Assembly (NCBI RefSeq): GCF_030867095.1
Contig: NC_081826.1
Coordinates: 60,346,001-60,410,000, forward strand
Source: Alligator mississippiensis
Lineage: Eukaryota > Chordata > Crocodylia > Alligatoridae
Length of the DNA: 64,000 nucleotides
Reading direction: 5' to 3'
Each line of letters starts with the position of its first letter. Position 1 is the first letter of the stretch. Below the pieces are notes generated by a model, which was given only the letters and a program-made list of their open reading frames with translations, did no database searches and was not told where the DNA came from. Shown one piece after another: positions 1-13,210 of the stretch. The translations under genes were made by a program, and so were the position numbers.

Positions 1-370
1 CACAAGTGTTACTGCACTGTCACTTAGTACTTGCATATGTAAATACTAAATGACTGCAAAGTAACACCTGCGCAGTCTGCCACTCAAGTAGATGCAGATA
101 CTGTGTACCAAACATAGGATACAATGGGCGTGTCTGCCCGTGCGTTTCAGTGTGCTTAAATTTAATGTGCAATAAGTGGGTTTAGAGAGGCATCTACATG
201 TGCAGGCATTAAGGCACATTAACACTGTGTGTCGACTGACTAAAGTTAGTCCCAAGTCAGTCGACACACATAGCATTAGTGTGCCTCAATGTGTCTGCAC
301 GTTCATTAATGTGCTTTAACTATTCATACGTAAATTTGATACCTGCATTTGCAGACGTACCCAATGTTTC
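1..370. repeat. Fold-back (MITE-like) element, left end outside the window
   Basis: The segment is organised around a perfect 15-bp inverted repeat, TGTGTGTCGACTGAC at 226-240 and its complement at 256-270. A shorter alternative hairpin, GACTAA/TTAGTC at 238-251, lies inside it. Similarity between the arms continues outward with mismatches over about 40 bp (roughly 200-240 and 256-298). The right edge, ending in a CGTACCC motif near 355-361, resembles the ends of the elements at 10.28 and 33.88 kb. No open frame here looks protein-coding. I infer a non-autonomous DNA transposon remnant; the superfamily is unknown. Confidence 0.5.
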
Positions 371-3300
371 CTACAGCACCAAAGATCAAGCTGAGTCTAT
401 AAGCACATGTTTGTAAGTACTATATTTGTTAGGGATGCTGTACCTAACAGACAAAAATAGTTGCAGAGGGGGATTGTGTAGAGAGGAAAAGAGTTTTGCT
501 TTGGGAGCTTGATTTATTAAAAAAAAAATGAAATAATCTCATTCACTGTAATTTAAATGTTTAAGTTTGAAAATAAAACATTTAAACCTGAAACTTCAGT
601 AGTGAGAACAATATGTTTTGCCTGGTTCCTTTGGCACACATCTGGCAGGCAGGTGTATGTTTTCAATATCTAAGTTCATCACCATGTCTCAGATCAGTCT
701 CTCAAGGTATTTAATCACTGTCGGTATTGTCAGGCTCCATGTCATCCTCAAAGCAAAATGTTAAGGGTATTATGTTGTATTTATTTTTCATATTAACTTT
801 TCAGTATGTTCATCTGTTGAACTTTCCAAGTGTCTCTGCTTCCTGGTGTATTATTAGTGACCAAGTGTAGTATCCTCAAAGTAAACACTAGATGGTGGAC
901 AAGTCAAATACAGACAAAAATTATTTTTTTTTTTGTCTGGAACAGCTACAATACTCAGCCTCTTTCTCAATTACTTAAATGGTCTTCATGAGCTAGCAAT
1001 GTAACTGTCTATCACTTTCACACCTGTAGTATTATGATCTTTGCAATAATGCTTTCAAGGATCTGGAACTGGTAAAAGACCTTATACAGCACACACTGCT
1101 AGCAAGGTATGAGTGGATCTATAAAAATAGTTGTTAAGATGGACTAACATATGAAAAAAATGCCTCTTCTCATACCACTGAAATCAATTCATGTGCCTAG
1201 AATAAAATTGAAGTGCTAAGAGTATCAGGTATGGCATTATGTATATCAGTCCTATTTGAAATAGCTTTAGACCTGGTCTTTCAAAAATAACAAGAATTGA
1301 AGAGTGGGTTCACTACCCTCTTCTTCTGTTCAAGTAACAGCTATAAAAGGGTGATTTGCTGTAAATGTCCTCCACTTGAGTGTACTTTGTGTACTGTCAC
1401 CTACATGCAAGCGCAGAAGGTGACTGCATACAAATTAAATCAGCTACACATGGAGGGTTTAATGTAAAAATAGTGTATGCACTTGGCTGTGTTTATGGAT
1501 AAAGTTGGGCAAGCACATGTGAAAGCCTCAGTGAAAATCATTTAATGTTTGAAGTTTAACTGAGCTCATTCATACATTGAGTACTGTTCACTGCTTTCTA
1601 GCTGTTTACAGTAAGATAGCTAACCTACATGGAGGAGCTAAACTTTAACTAAAGACCTCATATTTTGCCACGGAATAGTGTTATGGAGGTGATCACCTCT
1701 TTGACTACAGGGTTCTGGAAGTCAGTAATATAAAAATTTCAGATATTACATTAGCTATTCACCAAGTCACGACCACATCAGTGCATGAAATTATAAATAA
1801 TTTAAACTATTACTTTTGTCAGAATCACTATACATGAGTTTGCCATACATATATTAAGAAATCTCATTTAGAACTTAAATGTGTTACCTTTTAAAGACTC
1901 TTTTGTGTTTGGTCAACATCTTACCAAGATCTGTACATTTATTTTATTTGTATTCCAGAAAAGATAACAATACATTATAAACACCGCATGACATTAATTT
2001 TCCTGACATTATTTTTCAGTGACAAAACTTCTCATACATTATTTCTTTCTGTCATTAAAATTGATGGATTTGTCCTTTCTAAAACTAGGTATCACACATC
2101 TGCCTGTTAATAGCAAGTTATCAATAAGCCCTTCCCTGAGTCAATAGCCTTTTTTCAATATAACCAAATAGACTCACTTTGGGTTTGTGGGTAGTCTAAT
2201 TTGAGTTGGCTTAAAAATTCTATTTGTTATTTCATCCCAAGTACTTATGACCCAGGTCATTCCTACCATATATGCTGAAGGGTCCTTATTACTCCACACC
2301 CTTTGCAGCACTTATGAACTCCCTCTTTTCTTAGTTTAATATTTTCCTTAGCTTAAATGGCATGAGGTACTATTGATAATTTTTCCAGATGGTTCCACAA
2401 ATATACAAGGTTTTGGCCATTTGCCAGTTTTTTTCCCTTTGTGCCCAAGTAATACCTGTTTTTTTTTAATTCTTTCATCAGTAAAAGTAGACTTATTTTC
2501 TATACTTGTTAGTTAGTATTCATTATACTATATGGAGAGCTTTCCTGTAATTAGTTTTTATCCTTGTTAATGATCTCCTGAAACTTGAGCTTCCTGAATG
2601 AGAATTGATACAGTGCTTTAAATGCAAACAAACCAAAACTGGTATATTAATATTCCCCATGAGTATTTTAGTGGTATTAATTTCCATCATTTTATCATTA
2701 TGGAGTAGTTGGCTAATGGCTATATATCCTTTTTGTTTCTCCTGTACTGTATTAGATAACCCCAGTTGAAATTCTGGATGTTAGCAGGGAGGAAAAGGAC
2801 TTTCTATATCAATCAAATTCTGTATGTGAACTGTCATTATGACTGGTCAGATCCTCCCCTCCCTCCCAAATCTTTAAGGTTGAACAAAAACCAGTGCACT
2901 AAATATACATTAAAAAGTTTGCTTTTCAATTTCTACCCATTCTTTTACTAAAGTCTCCATTATATCATGGTAATAAGCTGAGCTGTCAAATAGTAAGTTA
3001 TTAAATTCAGTACTTCAAATCCCATTTCCTGAGTGGGTCTATAGAGAGTTTTCTTATTTGCCCTTAAGAACCTATTGTCTCTGTCAAGAACATGAGAAAT
3101 AAATGAAAAATGTGTGTGACTAGCTTTTCCCTACACTCATTTTTGCATTATTACTTACTGACTATGAAAAGGTTGATTTCCTTCTACTACCCTTGAGATA
3201 CAGCAAGAAACTAGTGAAGGGACCATTAGTTCTTAATGACTGCTGGCCATGGGCTCCCTTTGAATATTTCTATTCTAATCACAATCCCTCTCCTACTTGC

Positions 3301-3419
3301 ACTGGGGTATGTGACAAAAATTGAAACAGCATGAATGGAACTTGAGAAACGAAATGAGATGCTGGGGTACAGGAATCAGAATCCTGCCTTTCTAGCAGAT
3401 TTAGGCATGACATGTCTAC
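371..3419. other. Gene-free AT-rich DNA
   Basis: I see no gene, no recognisable transposon and no structured repeat. There are only short A/T homopolymers (for example near 519-528, 926-935 and 2459-2467). Open frames are short and have no conserved motifs. Confidence 0.5.
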
Positions 3420-4440
3420 TAGAATACAGCAATGAAGAGAGAAGCTGACTGTAACAGCGAGCCCTGGGCTCTCTGTTACTTTAAGAGGAGAAGCAGCCCA
3501 GCGACCGAGCTCTGCAGCCTAGGCAGGGGAAAGAAACTGCCAGGTGTTAGGAGAACAGGGTTAATGAAGCAATTAGCAGCCAGCCCAGGCAGTCACCTGA
3601 CCAGATGTAGGCAACGCCCTAGGTGCATATAAACCTGGGGCTTGAGCTGTAAAGCCAGTCTAGCCTGGCTCATTGCAGGATTAGGAGCTTCTGTCCAGGG
3701 ATACTGGTCAGATTGCTTTGCTGCTCACAGGGAGAAGTACCCCCAAGGAGCTCACTAGGAGCCAGGCTGGAAGGTATGCTAGCCCAAGACTGAAACAAGG
3801 TTTGCGTTCTTAAAGGGTCTGCTTTTGCTTATGTTATAACCCAGGGGCTTATGTTATGTTACTGTTTCTACCAGTGGACTTGGATGAGACTATAAGGGGA
3901 GGTGGAGGCCTCTTTAGTGCCCAGGGGGCATTCGACTGCCTTGAGCCCAGCCAGGGGCAGGCTTAGGGCTTGATCCCTTATTGAGCCCAGAGCAGCACCA
4001 GGGAGGGCACAGCCACAGGGGGACCAGGGGCTCAGTGAATGAAAGGGATAAATGAAGCTAGTGCCTCAAAGTCAGGTCTGATTTCAGTGAGCCTAAGCTA
4101 GAAGGCTTAGCTAGACTAAAAGAGAAGAGTCCAAAGCCCCAGCAGAAGAACAACATAACACGTGTGAGGCATGGTGCATGGTAAAGGGGAGGATTTGAAG
4201 CCACACAATTAGCCCTTAAGGCTTTGGGTGCCCTGCTGGGCACAGCCAACTACAGAGGCCCAGCCAGGGGCCTGAGACCAGTGTGACTGAGGTCCATGGG
4301 CAGTCTTTCCATTTATTTACATTACCATCAAGGCATGGCAGGAGAGACAGGAAGGCACTCTAGGGGCAGAGCGAGGCACGGTCACAGAGCTACCCAGCCA
4401 CCCCTGGGACCCTGAACATGTTACACTGACAAACAAGAGG
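3420..4440 (+). repeat. GC-richer block with TATA box, possibly LTR-derived
   Basis: This block differs in composition from its AT-rich flanks. It holds a TATAAA at 3628-3633 about 150 bp after a 29-bp near-perfect hairpin (14-bp arms at 3451-3464 and 3466-3479, one mismatch). The remainder is purine-rich, with repeated words such as CCCAGCCAGGGGC (near 3948 and 4260). The open frames at 3432-3632 and 4058-4249 are short and match nothing I know. A TATA box within a GC-richer island of about 1 kb fits a solo long terminal repeat, but I cannot define TG...CA ends or a target duplication. It could also be an unrelated low-copy repeat. Confidence 0.25.
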
Positions 4441-6985
4441 AGAGATTCATTTAGGTTTTGCTTTACTGTTTTTGGCCAATATCCCTAACAAATTCAACTG
4501 ACTGATGAAAAATATCTTGTTTGAAAAACCTATTCTGTGTCACTGCAAACATTAGATGGTTGCATGGGCTTCATGCTCAGCAGCACTTCTACTTTCCTCC
4601 TCTCCCCACTTGCTGCCACCACTGCCCGGCCCTCCTGTCCTTCTGCAGCCAGGGATGAGGCTGGGGGAAGCTGCACAGAAAGCCAGGCAGTGGTTGGATT
4701 TCCCCCTCCCTAGGAATATCTGGGGAGACTATGCAAGGAGTTGTCCATCTTCACCACTGTTGCTTACTCATAGCTTCTCTTGTTAGGGAAAGTGACAGAA
4801 ATAGAAGTAGTTAGTCAGTTCTTGGTGACTTTGGACAATAATCACATTTTGGGAAAGGCTGGGTTCTCGCACATTTTTTTAGAATTGAAAATATGCTTAT
4901 TAAGATCATTATTGTGGGATTTTTCCCCTGAATTTTAAGTTGGGATCATTTGGCAAGTTACTTTTTGCTCCACTCAATGGGTGCTTTTGACTTAACTGTA
5001 CTGTGGTTTCACTGAAAGATGCTGACAACATGTTTGAAATTGCCTTTCAGAGTTTCCAGGCATACCTTAAAAAGAAGAAACATCAGGTGGTGGTAAATGG
5101 TGTCACCACTCCAGGGCTCCACATGTGATGGATACATAAAAGTGTTTCTCTCTCATGCTTTTCAACAAACATATGAATTTTCTTGATTAAATTATTTTGA
5201 AACACTAGTTACAGATGCCGATAGCACATAATGTCTCTTGCCTGGTGGACCTATATAGTCAACCTCTGTTTTGGAAAAAGGTGTGGAGCTATCTCCTTTT
5301 GTGCAAAAAAGAAAAGTTTTGTTCTTTTTTTATAATATCTACACAAAAAAGCTTATCTATCCTCCATGCTCCTACTTGTTAAGATGCTGTCTTCAGAATA
5401 GCCAAATCAAGTTACTTTTGATCAGGTGTTTCCCTTTAAAGTCCTGTGTTAGACAATGTAAGATTTAAGCCTAGTGTAGTAACATAGTTAAAAGCTATTT
5501 AGGTTTTCACAGGTCTCTCAGTTGGACTCCCCTGTTCTCTTCTGCTTGTTCAGAATGCAATAACAATAGCAAGACATACTACTCACTTGAGTTGTCAAAT
5601 AGAAAATATTCTATTTATTATTGCATTGCCAGTGGCTACCAATATTCCAAGGACTTGAATACTTGTTTCTTTTTGCCCATATTCTACTGCCATCCTTGGA
5701 AGCACATAATCAAAACCTAAGAACATTCCATATGGTATAAGGTAATAAAATACCTGTTGTATCCAGCGACCACTGAATTCTGTGTAGAATTGGAGTTACT
5801 TGTCTCTAGCTATCATGGGAATTAATTCATTTCTGTTCATTAGAAGCTACATTGTTCAGATCTCATATCTACTGGTGAGCATTTTTACTAGAAGTCTCAT
5901 TGGCTGATGTTCTGAGCAAGTGCTAATTAATGTTAGCAAGGGCTGAATCAAATGTACAATAAAAACCATCATAACAGTTCCAACAGAAAACGGATTTAAA
6001 TTAATTAGCTCTTTCTGTTCTTAAGTCTTTTTATTCACTGATAGATGTAATGTTCATATTCATTTAAAGAGACTATCCAAAAACCAAATGCATTTTTGTA
6101 GCATTTATAATTAACACAAAATCGTGGCCAAACAGCGTTTGCTCATTTAACAAGCCAAGTGGAAATTGTCCAAGGTCAATAAAGACCTGGCCATGTAGAA
6201 TGCTTCCAGGCTGAATAAACTTGATAAAAGTAAATACATAAGTTAGCTAAAGCAAGTAAAAGTATTTCTCTCTGTATTTTGCAAGGCTGTATGTTTTTTA
6301 AATATCGTTTCTAATTCCATGTTTTAATTACTTTTCATCTCGTTCTTTGGGAATAAGAGTGCTACTTTGTTTGTTTCCATTTCCATGTGCTTATTCAATC
6401 CTCAAAATGAATATTAAATTTATTTCAGCTTAAAACCACCTAAATCATTTTGTTTTAGAGTACATCAGTTAGATTAGGTTTCAACTTGTACTGCCAGAAC
6501 TCATCTTAGTCTGGCTAAATTGTGTGCCATATCATAGTTTTAATAAAGTGACAGCAAATGTTTAATTGGTCTTTTTTCTGTTTACCATCCAGAGTTTTCT
6601 CAGATGAATCGAACTGTGATTAATTTGCCCAGAACACTGCTGTTTTGTACTAAAATTAGATAAGGGCACTTTCTGATTTTCTTGTAAATTAAAGAGCTTT
6701 CTTTGATTTATCATCTACTGTTAGAAACACAAGTTAAGTCTGTCTTAATTAGGTTGCTTAAGACTGGACAAAGTGCCTGTGGGAAATTTCAGATGCCTGA
6801 GACTATTTTTTAAATACCCAACTGGGCAGGCAGTTTGCTATCTCTGCATTGTTATTGGACAGAAATACCAAAAAAAGGATTCAATAAGGATGAAACTATA
6901 ACTCCCAACACATGATTTTATAAGTTCAGGAAGACAATGGTATGTTAAAGACTTTAAGGAAAGTATTGGAAAGAAAAAATCTACA

Positions 6986-7020
<35 letters not shown>

Positions 7021-9319
7021 ATCAGGGCTGATCTTTAAGACCTCCTTTCTTTTGTTTTGCAGGTTTAATTTACTCACTTATAAAGAAAATTATTATTTTT
7101 CATTTTCCCCTGTGGATTGGGGTTATGAACATACAAATGTGATGTGTACACACAGTTTGAGTCCATATTTCAGCTTTACCTTTCTACTTGCATTGTTTCT
7201 TTTCCTTATATAAAATAAACAAAGATAATGCTACCAGTATCTACACTGAAGAAAGGTAATGTTTTTTTGTAATGATCACATCACTGCTAAGTTGCCAGCA
7301 CATTTTTTTTCCAGCAAACTAGCTTATGTCCTGTCAGTGATATATTAATTTGCAATTTTTCTCCTTCTCTAACCAGTCCCCAAATTGCAGCAAAGCACTG
7401 ACAAGCTGTCTATAGGATAATGTTCCCTTGCTGATTTACAGCAGCCTGAGAACAATAGAACAGAAGTCTTGTTAGCCATGGCGGGAAGCACAACAATTTG
7501 GATGGTTGTTGTGCTAGGTCTTGACATCTCATGACTAGGTGTTGTTGTATCTCCTTGTGGTGACAAGATGAAGCTATGGGAAAAGAAAGTAGGTGGGAGA
7601 AGGAATGTACCTGAAAAGCATTCATGTCACTGAGCAGGCATTGTCACAAGCAAACTATGTTTGAAGTGTGTGGAGCTGTATTTTTCTCTTGCTTTAAGCT
7701 TTAAATGTGAGTAATGAGAAAATGGGATGGACTGTTTTGCGCCACTCAGAAGACCAACCAGCTGCGCTGTTAAATCAAACAATCAATTAATTAATCAATC
7801 AATCAATTAATGTTACAACATACCTAAGGTGAAAAAAGCAGATCATAACTTTCATGCCACACCATAGGAAGCCCTGATCTCTACTATGTGCATTCAAGGA
7901 AGTAAAAATATAGAAATTATTATATTGCTAATGGCACTTTTATCTTATAAAAGACCAATTATTAGAATAAAAGGAGTACAGCAATTAAGGCTTGAGGGAA
8001 TTTTGCAATTGACAGTAGTAGAAACAGAGTGCAATGGAACAGTCCATTTTCTCCTTGAAATGGGCAATAGAGCTTACTGCAAGGCATCAGTGCTTTCTGG
8101 AGTCATTTTGGCCATTTCTGGAAAAAAGAATACTAAGATTAATCCAATGTAAAAGTTTGCTTATCAGTAGAGCATGTATCTTTGCATGCATTCATTTCAT
8201 GAATCATGTTAGATCTCTTTACACAACAACAGGCACACAAGCCTCTGGTAAGCAGATCTGCGAAAGATCTTCCATATAACAAAATGTCTACACAGAGCCA
8301 CAAGTGATTTTGAAGATCACAAGTTTTGGTTTCATGGAAAATATAAGAGCCAAATCCTAGGACTTTTGTACTTTATCTTAATCTTACCAACTAACCATCA
8401 GTAAATTGACTGATTGTCTATGGAGTCCAGTTTAATAGCAGTTTAATTCTATTGACTTCAGGGAAATGACTTCTATTTTTTGCTGGGTAAGAAGGAAAGG
8501 AGATAAAAGGACCCTGATCCTCAATTTGTATAAATCATCACAGCTCCTCAGAGACTATGATTATATGACATTTTATACCAGCTCAGGAGCTTGCCTAGTC
8601 AATTCACTATTTCTAACCTGTAGAATAGACATTTGAAATACACTGTATGCATGGCCCTTGCAAGAATGGTTTCAGCTTTTTTGTTTAGATTTAGATAAGT
8701 GACAGATCTAATAAAATACTTTATGATGTGCAAATATTTTCCAATGCTAGCACTGGTTTTATCCTTATCCAAAATATAAACACTGGAGGACTGAAGAAAC
8801 AGTCATAAAACCATGCTTTTCAGCTAACAGTAGAGTTAAATGTAGTTTTTCAAATGCTGAATTGGAATAGGTACATTAAAAGTAAAGAAAAATGCAAGGT
8901 CTGTTCATTTTAATTCATACCATATTGCAATTACTAATTATTAATGTTAATTCAGCACCATCAGATGGTTAAAATCTGTTCAGGGTCAAATCCTGACTTC
9001 TGCTAGACAGTGAGATTTCACACACACCGCAGACAGAATTAAACCCACTCCATAGAATAAAAAATAGGGATCAAATTCTTTACCACATAGATTTAAGAGC
9101 TTATATTCAGCTGGTAAAGATGTCAGGGCAGGGTGAAATAGTTTGGGAACTGTCTCCTACAAGTCTGAGAGTTATTATTTGAATTCAGACTATCTTTTTA
9201 AAAGGAAAATGAATATGCTTTATAAAATAGAGATGAGGATTCCTTGGTTAAATGTTTGCTATCTGAGCCCTGGCTCTAATAGTTGTTTGTATCTGTTAAA
9301 GTGGATTTAAATACTGCTC
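4441..9319. other. Gene-free AT-rich DNA with simple repeats
   Basis: No gene is visible. Simple sequence includes a T tract of about 27 bases near 6990-7016 and an AATC/AATT repeat near 7775-7812. The stretch 5900-6850 reads as unique, repeat-free AT-rich DNA and could hold distal regulatory sequence, but nothing in a single sequence proves that. Short open frames such as 7886-8152 and 8034-8279 overlap one another and show no domain. Confidence 0.45.
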
Positions 9320-9325
9320 AGGAAT

Positions 9326-9640
9326 ATCTACATATCACGCTATGTCACTGTAGTGACATGCTACGATGATGAAGTGTCCAGAGGTGTCTACATGTGACCA
9401 GCAGCTACTTTGCCATAGTGGTGTGCTCCCCCATTATAATGCTCTTCTATGGCAAAGTAGCTGCTAAAAATAACAGTCCACCATGTGTACAGCACAGTAT
9501 GGGTGGCTACTGTGCCATGCTTTAGTACTTCCAAAAGGAAGTACTAAAGTATGGTGTGCTTTGGTACTTCCAAAAAGAAGAACTAAAGCATGGCGCAGCA
9601 ACAACATCACCATAGGGCAATGTATAGATGTGCCCCTTGT
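9326..9640. repeat. Fold-back element with two perfect palindromes
   Basis: Two separate perfect hairpins are visible. The first has 18-bp arms at 9401-9418 (GCAGCTACTTTGCCATAG) and 9447-9464. The second has 13-bp arms at 9520-9532 (CTTTAGTACTTCC) and 9537-9549 around a 4-base loop. A degenerate copy of part of the second hairpin follows at about 9560-9592. TCTACATGTG near 9387 and TATAGATGTG near 9622 look like paired edges. I infer a composite non-autonomous DNA element of the same general kind as those at 1-370 and 10.28 kb. Confidence 0.5.
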
Positions 9641-10276
9641 GATTCAGAGGCAGATTTTTTTAATGCAGCCATTTCAATCAGCTGATTTTGTAGGTCTCAG
9701 TCTTGGAACTTGTTCCCAGGGATTGATGCAGGTGCAAAGCAGAACCCTGAGAACCCAGACTCCGTGGACTCTCTACTCATGAACACCTTCATTGAAGTCA
9801 GTGCGTCTTTGTGCAAGCATCTGCCTGTTTGGACCACCTTCCACAAGCAATACACAGCACCTATACAATCATGTCCCCATTCTGGTTGGGAAGGCTGAGT
9901 ACCATCATGACATAAGTATTGTGTAATAATAGACCCTTTCAACTCTGCTTGTATCATATTATAATTCAAACTGCCATACATAGCCATGGCTTCTAGCGCT
10001 ATATATTTCTGTACATAACTCAAAAATCTCTATGCCATATATTAAATACCAGCTCAAGAAGTAATTAATTTGAAATGCATTTTTGTCACAAATCTAAAAC
10101 TTATTCTAGAATTATATCAAGATTCCACAGTTAAGGTTTGATTTTATACTTAAAAAGTGGGAATCAAGTTTTTTTGGTTTTAAATATGTAGCATATTCTT
10201 CCCAGACTTACACTGCTTATTCTTTTGAGTCCAGAATTAAATTTCTGAAAATACTTAATGAGTATGTTCACTTAAT
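9641..10276. other. Gene-free stretch
   Basis: No gene or structured repeat is recognised. The overlapping opposite-strand frames at 9697-10023 and 9710-9898 are mutual shadows without a recognisable domain. Confidence 0.4.
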
Positions 10277-10837
10277 GGGTCTGTCTACATATGTGCAGCA
10301 ATTACTGTGCAGTAGATTAGTCTAATGTGTCATTTTCTAGTACCTCTAGATGCAGGTACTACAAATTGACACATTAAACTAATGCACCAAAGCACAAATT
10401 GACACGTTAAACTAATGAGCCAAAACACACATGTAGATGCTAACCAGAACCAAATTGCTCCTGGCCAGTCTAGGCAGTGGGAGGCCACAGGGGCTGGGGA
10501 GAGCTATTCTGGTTGTGTGGGAGGCTGCCTCCCAGCCACATGGATATCAGGAACCGGCCCAGTCTCCATAGAGCTGGGAAGCAGCTGCCTAGCAACCAGA
10601 GCAGCTCTTCCTCACCCTGGGGAAGTTAAAAGTAGCCCCGTGCCAGTTTCGGGCTGGTACCCAAAGGAGCTTGGATCTCATCCTGGCTGCTGCAGGGGGC
10701 AGATAAGGGCAGGAACAGTTCTGGCCTAAATTGCTCCTGCTGGGTGCATGTTCAAATGTGTGCGGGGCTGCAGTTTACTGTGCCTGAATTTTCTATGCAG
10801 AAAATTCAGGTGCATTAATGCATGTGTAGACATACCC
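10277..10837. mobile_element. MITE-like element with GGGT(C/A)TGTCTAC terminal inverted repeats
   Basis: The left end reads GGGTCTGTCTACATATG and the right end is the near complement, CATGTGTAGACATACCC, so terminal inverted repeats agree over about 14 of 17 bases. AAT flanks both ends (10274-10276 and 10838-10840), a possible 3-bp target duplication. Inside are two 33-bp direct tandem copies (10361-10393 and 10394-10426, three mismatches) and a perfect 11-bp-arm hairpin (10783-10793 with 10800-10810). There is no transposase. Three-bp duplications suggest a PIF/Harbinger-like source, but AAT is not the canonical TWA, so the class is uncertain. Confidence 0.6.
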
Positions 10838-13207
10838 AATGAACATGTAAAGCCTTTTAAAGGCAGTTTTTTGTCATCTGCTCTAGTAGAACTCATATGA
10901 AGAATTAGCTGGATTGAATTTATGCCCTGGGTACATTCTTTCATTACAATACATAGGATTGTGCTGTAGGGGATCAGGCTCTGGTCCTGAAAAGATGTAT
11001 GCATATGTGTAAATTTCAGTTAGTTATCCTTCATAGGACTGGGCCTTAATGCTCAGGTTCATAATCTTATAGGAATATTTTGGGTTTGTAGAAAAGCCTG
11101 AAAGCCCATGCCTCCAATCAATCAGAGACATGTGGGGCAGTCCTCATTTGACATAGCTTGTTCTGGGTCACTGGTATAACCCAAGGTTTATGGCACATGC
11201 CATGGGTAGGAAAGGATAGGAATAGAGTACACTATGTTCTTCAGTTAATATGCTAATATAAGTACATAGGAGATGTGTAGAACCAGCCTAAGAGTGAATA
11301 CTTCCTTTCTGGACCTTCTTTTCCCACAGCTATGCCTAGTCATTCCTTGGTGCATTTGTTAATTCACCTGTGGTTTTTAATATATGAAAGCCCTGGCAAC
11401 TACCTTTATTAGTCTGTGCAGGGGTCAAAAGTGAGTGCCCCATCCACATGATGGTACATTCACCTCATGGTGATAACTCAAGTATAGCTAAGGGTTTTAA
11501 ATACAACCTAGCACCAAGATAACAATACATGTATGGGGAAATCCAGTGATGTCACTGTATCAAGCCATCCACAGTCAAGACATGAGCAAGGTAAACAGTT
11601 GTGAGACTGGGGAACAAAAACTGCTTCTCCCAAAATGTAAGCACTATTGCCACCATGAACAGCTTTCAAAGCTATGACTTTGAAAGATAGACCCAAGTCA
11701 TCTGATTTCATACTACATAGTATGATGGGGAGAGGCTGATATTAAAAAGGCATTGATCTCCATATAGCCTGTGTGCTTTCCAGTTCTTTAAAATGCTTGC
11801 ATTTTTATTGTCAAGGTTACATCAGGTAAAAGCCATTACTATCATATCAGATATTACTAAGTCAAGTGGTAAAAACTGGTCTCTGTGAATCTGAAAGCAG
11901 AGGTATTCTAGGTGCATTACTGTGGGCAGCCACATAAAGCTTCCCTGAAGATTTCTGCACTGGAGAAAATGGTAGAAAAATGCATCTAACAAGTCTACCT
12001 GAGTATTACATGCTGTGGTTGTAGTCAATTTGGTGAGCACAGATTCCTTGTGAACTCCTTGCGCTCAAATCATAACCCTAAGGGCCAGCTTGGATTTTAC
12101 ATCTTTATCATTTTGTGCATCGATTTTTTTTCTCCCCATCCTGCTTTGTAACTGAGTAACAAGGTTCATCAACCTGAACTGATCGCCTCAACAGTAGGAA
12201 GCCCTTGTGGAGGAAGCAAACTGCTCTGCTCTAGTCCATTGGACGTGTGTGCTGAAGCACCAAAGTAGAGAAGGCGCTGGGGCAGTGTTATCTTTCCCCA
12301 TCTCTCCAGTCCTGCTCTGGTGGGCAGAGCTCAGACTGAAACACGAGGAGCAGAGTAACGTATTGTTTCCTCCTGCCTGCTGTTTGCTTGTTACCCCAGC
12401 AAATTCGTTCCATGAGAAGGAATAAAGTGCAGACCTAATAACTTCTTATGTCCTGGTCATTTTAGTAAAAGATAATCAGCCCCATTGAAACTTCATTTCA
12501 GTGATCGCGATTCCTGTAGAAATTCTTTATTGCTTTGTGTCTGTGTGTGTATGTGTGTGTGCGAGAGAGAGAGGGAGAGACGGAGAGAAAGTAATAAAAG
12601 TGCCCTCCTCCCCGCCCCAAGCTGATTGACAAAATGAGCAGAATCCGTGTTCTCACACCACAAGGTATCTATTACATGAGAACTTTCTTCTGGCGCCAGG
12701 AGGTATTTAGAGAGTTTGCTTGGCTATTCCACAGGGGAAAGTGTGCTGAAAGTTAGGGATACCTGAGCAAAACTGACTAGTAGCCAGACTCTGGGGGAAA
12801 GCAATAAGCTTTAGCAATTAATAACGTCTCATTTTCTTCCCCAGGCTATTACATCTGAAACTGAGGGGGGATGAATAAAACAAAACGAATTAAGTCTGCA
12901 AACCAAATGACACGGTGCAAGGCGATTAACACAAGAAGCAGTGTTTAATGGCTGTGTTTTCATGGGCTGCTTGGAAGCCAACCCTTGCTTTTTTTTTATT
13001 TTAAACTTGTTTTCCTGCTGTATTCCTAATCGGTAGATCTAAGCAAAGGAAGAGGTCATTCATTAGTTTTGCCGAGCAGCGTGTATGTTAGGGATTTTAA
13101 AGCTCCCTGTGCGTAGAACCCCAGACAGACAGATGAATAGATAACACGTGTGCGTGGTGCACTGTACTGTGGAAGCAACGACAGAGAGCCTCTGAGCGGT
13201 ATTCCTG
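10838..13207. other. Gene-free DNA with a TG/AG microsatellite
   Basis: No gene is recognised. A (TG)n run followed by an (AG)n run lies at about 12536-12590. The part from about 12600 to 13190 is unique-looking and lies 5 kb upstream of MSC, so it could contain regulatory sequence. This is speculation from position and lack of repeats only. Confidence 0.4.
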
Positions 13208-13210
13208 GAC

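Noticed and set aside
6990-7016. T tract as the poly(A) tail of a minus-strand processed pseudogene or SINE
   Set aside because: No recognisable gene or SINE body adjoins it on either side.
10361-10426. Tandem 33-bp units as a CRISPR-like repeat
   Set aside because: There are only two adjacent units with no spacers, in vertebrate DNA and inside a MITE.
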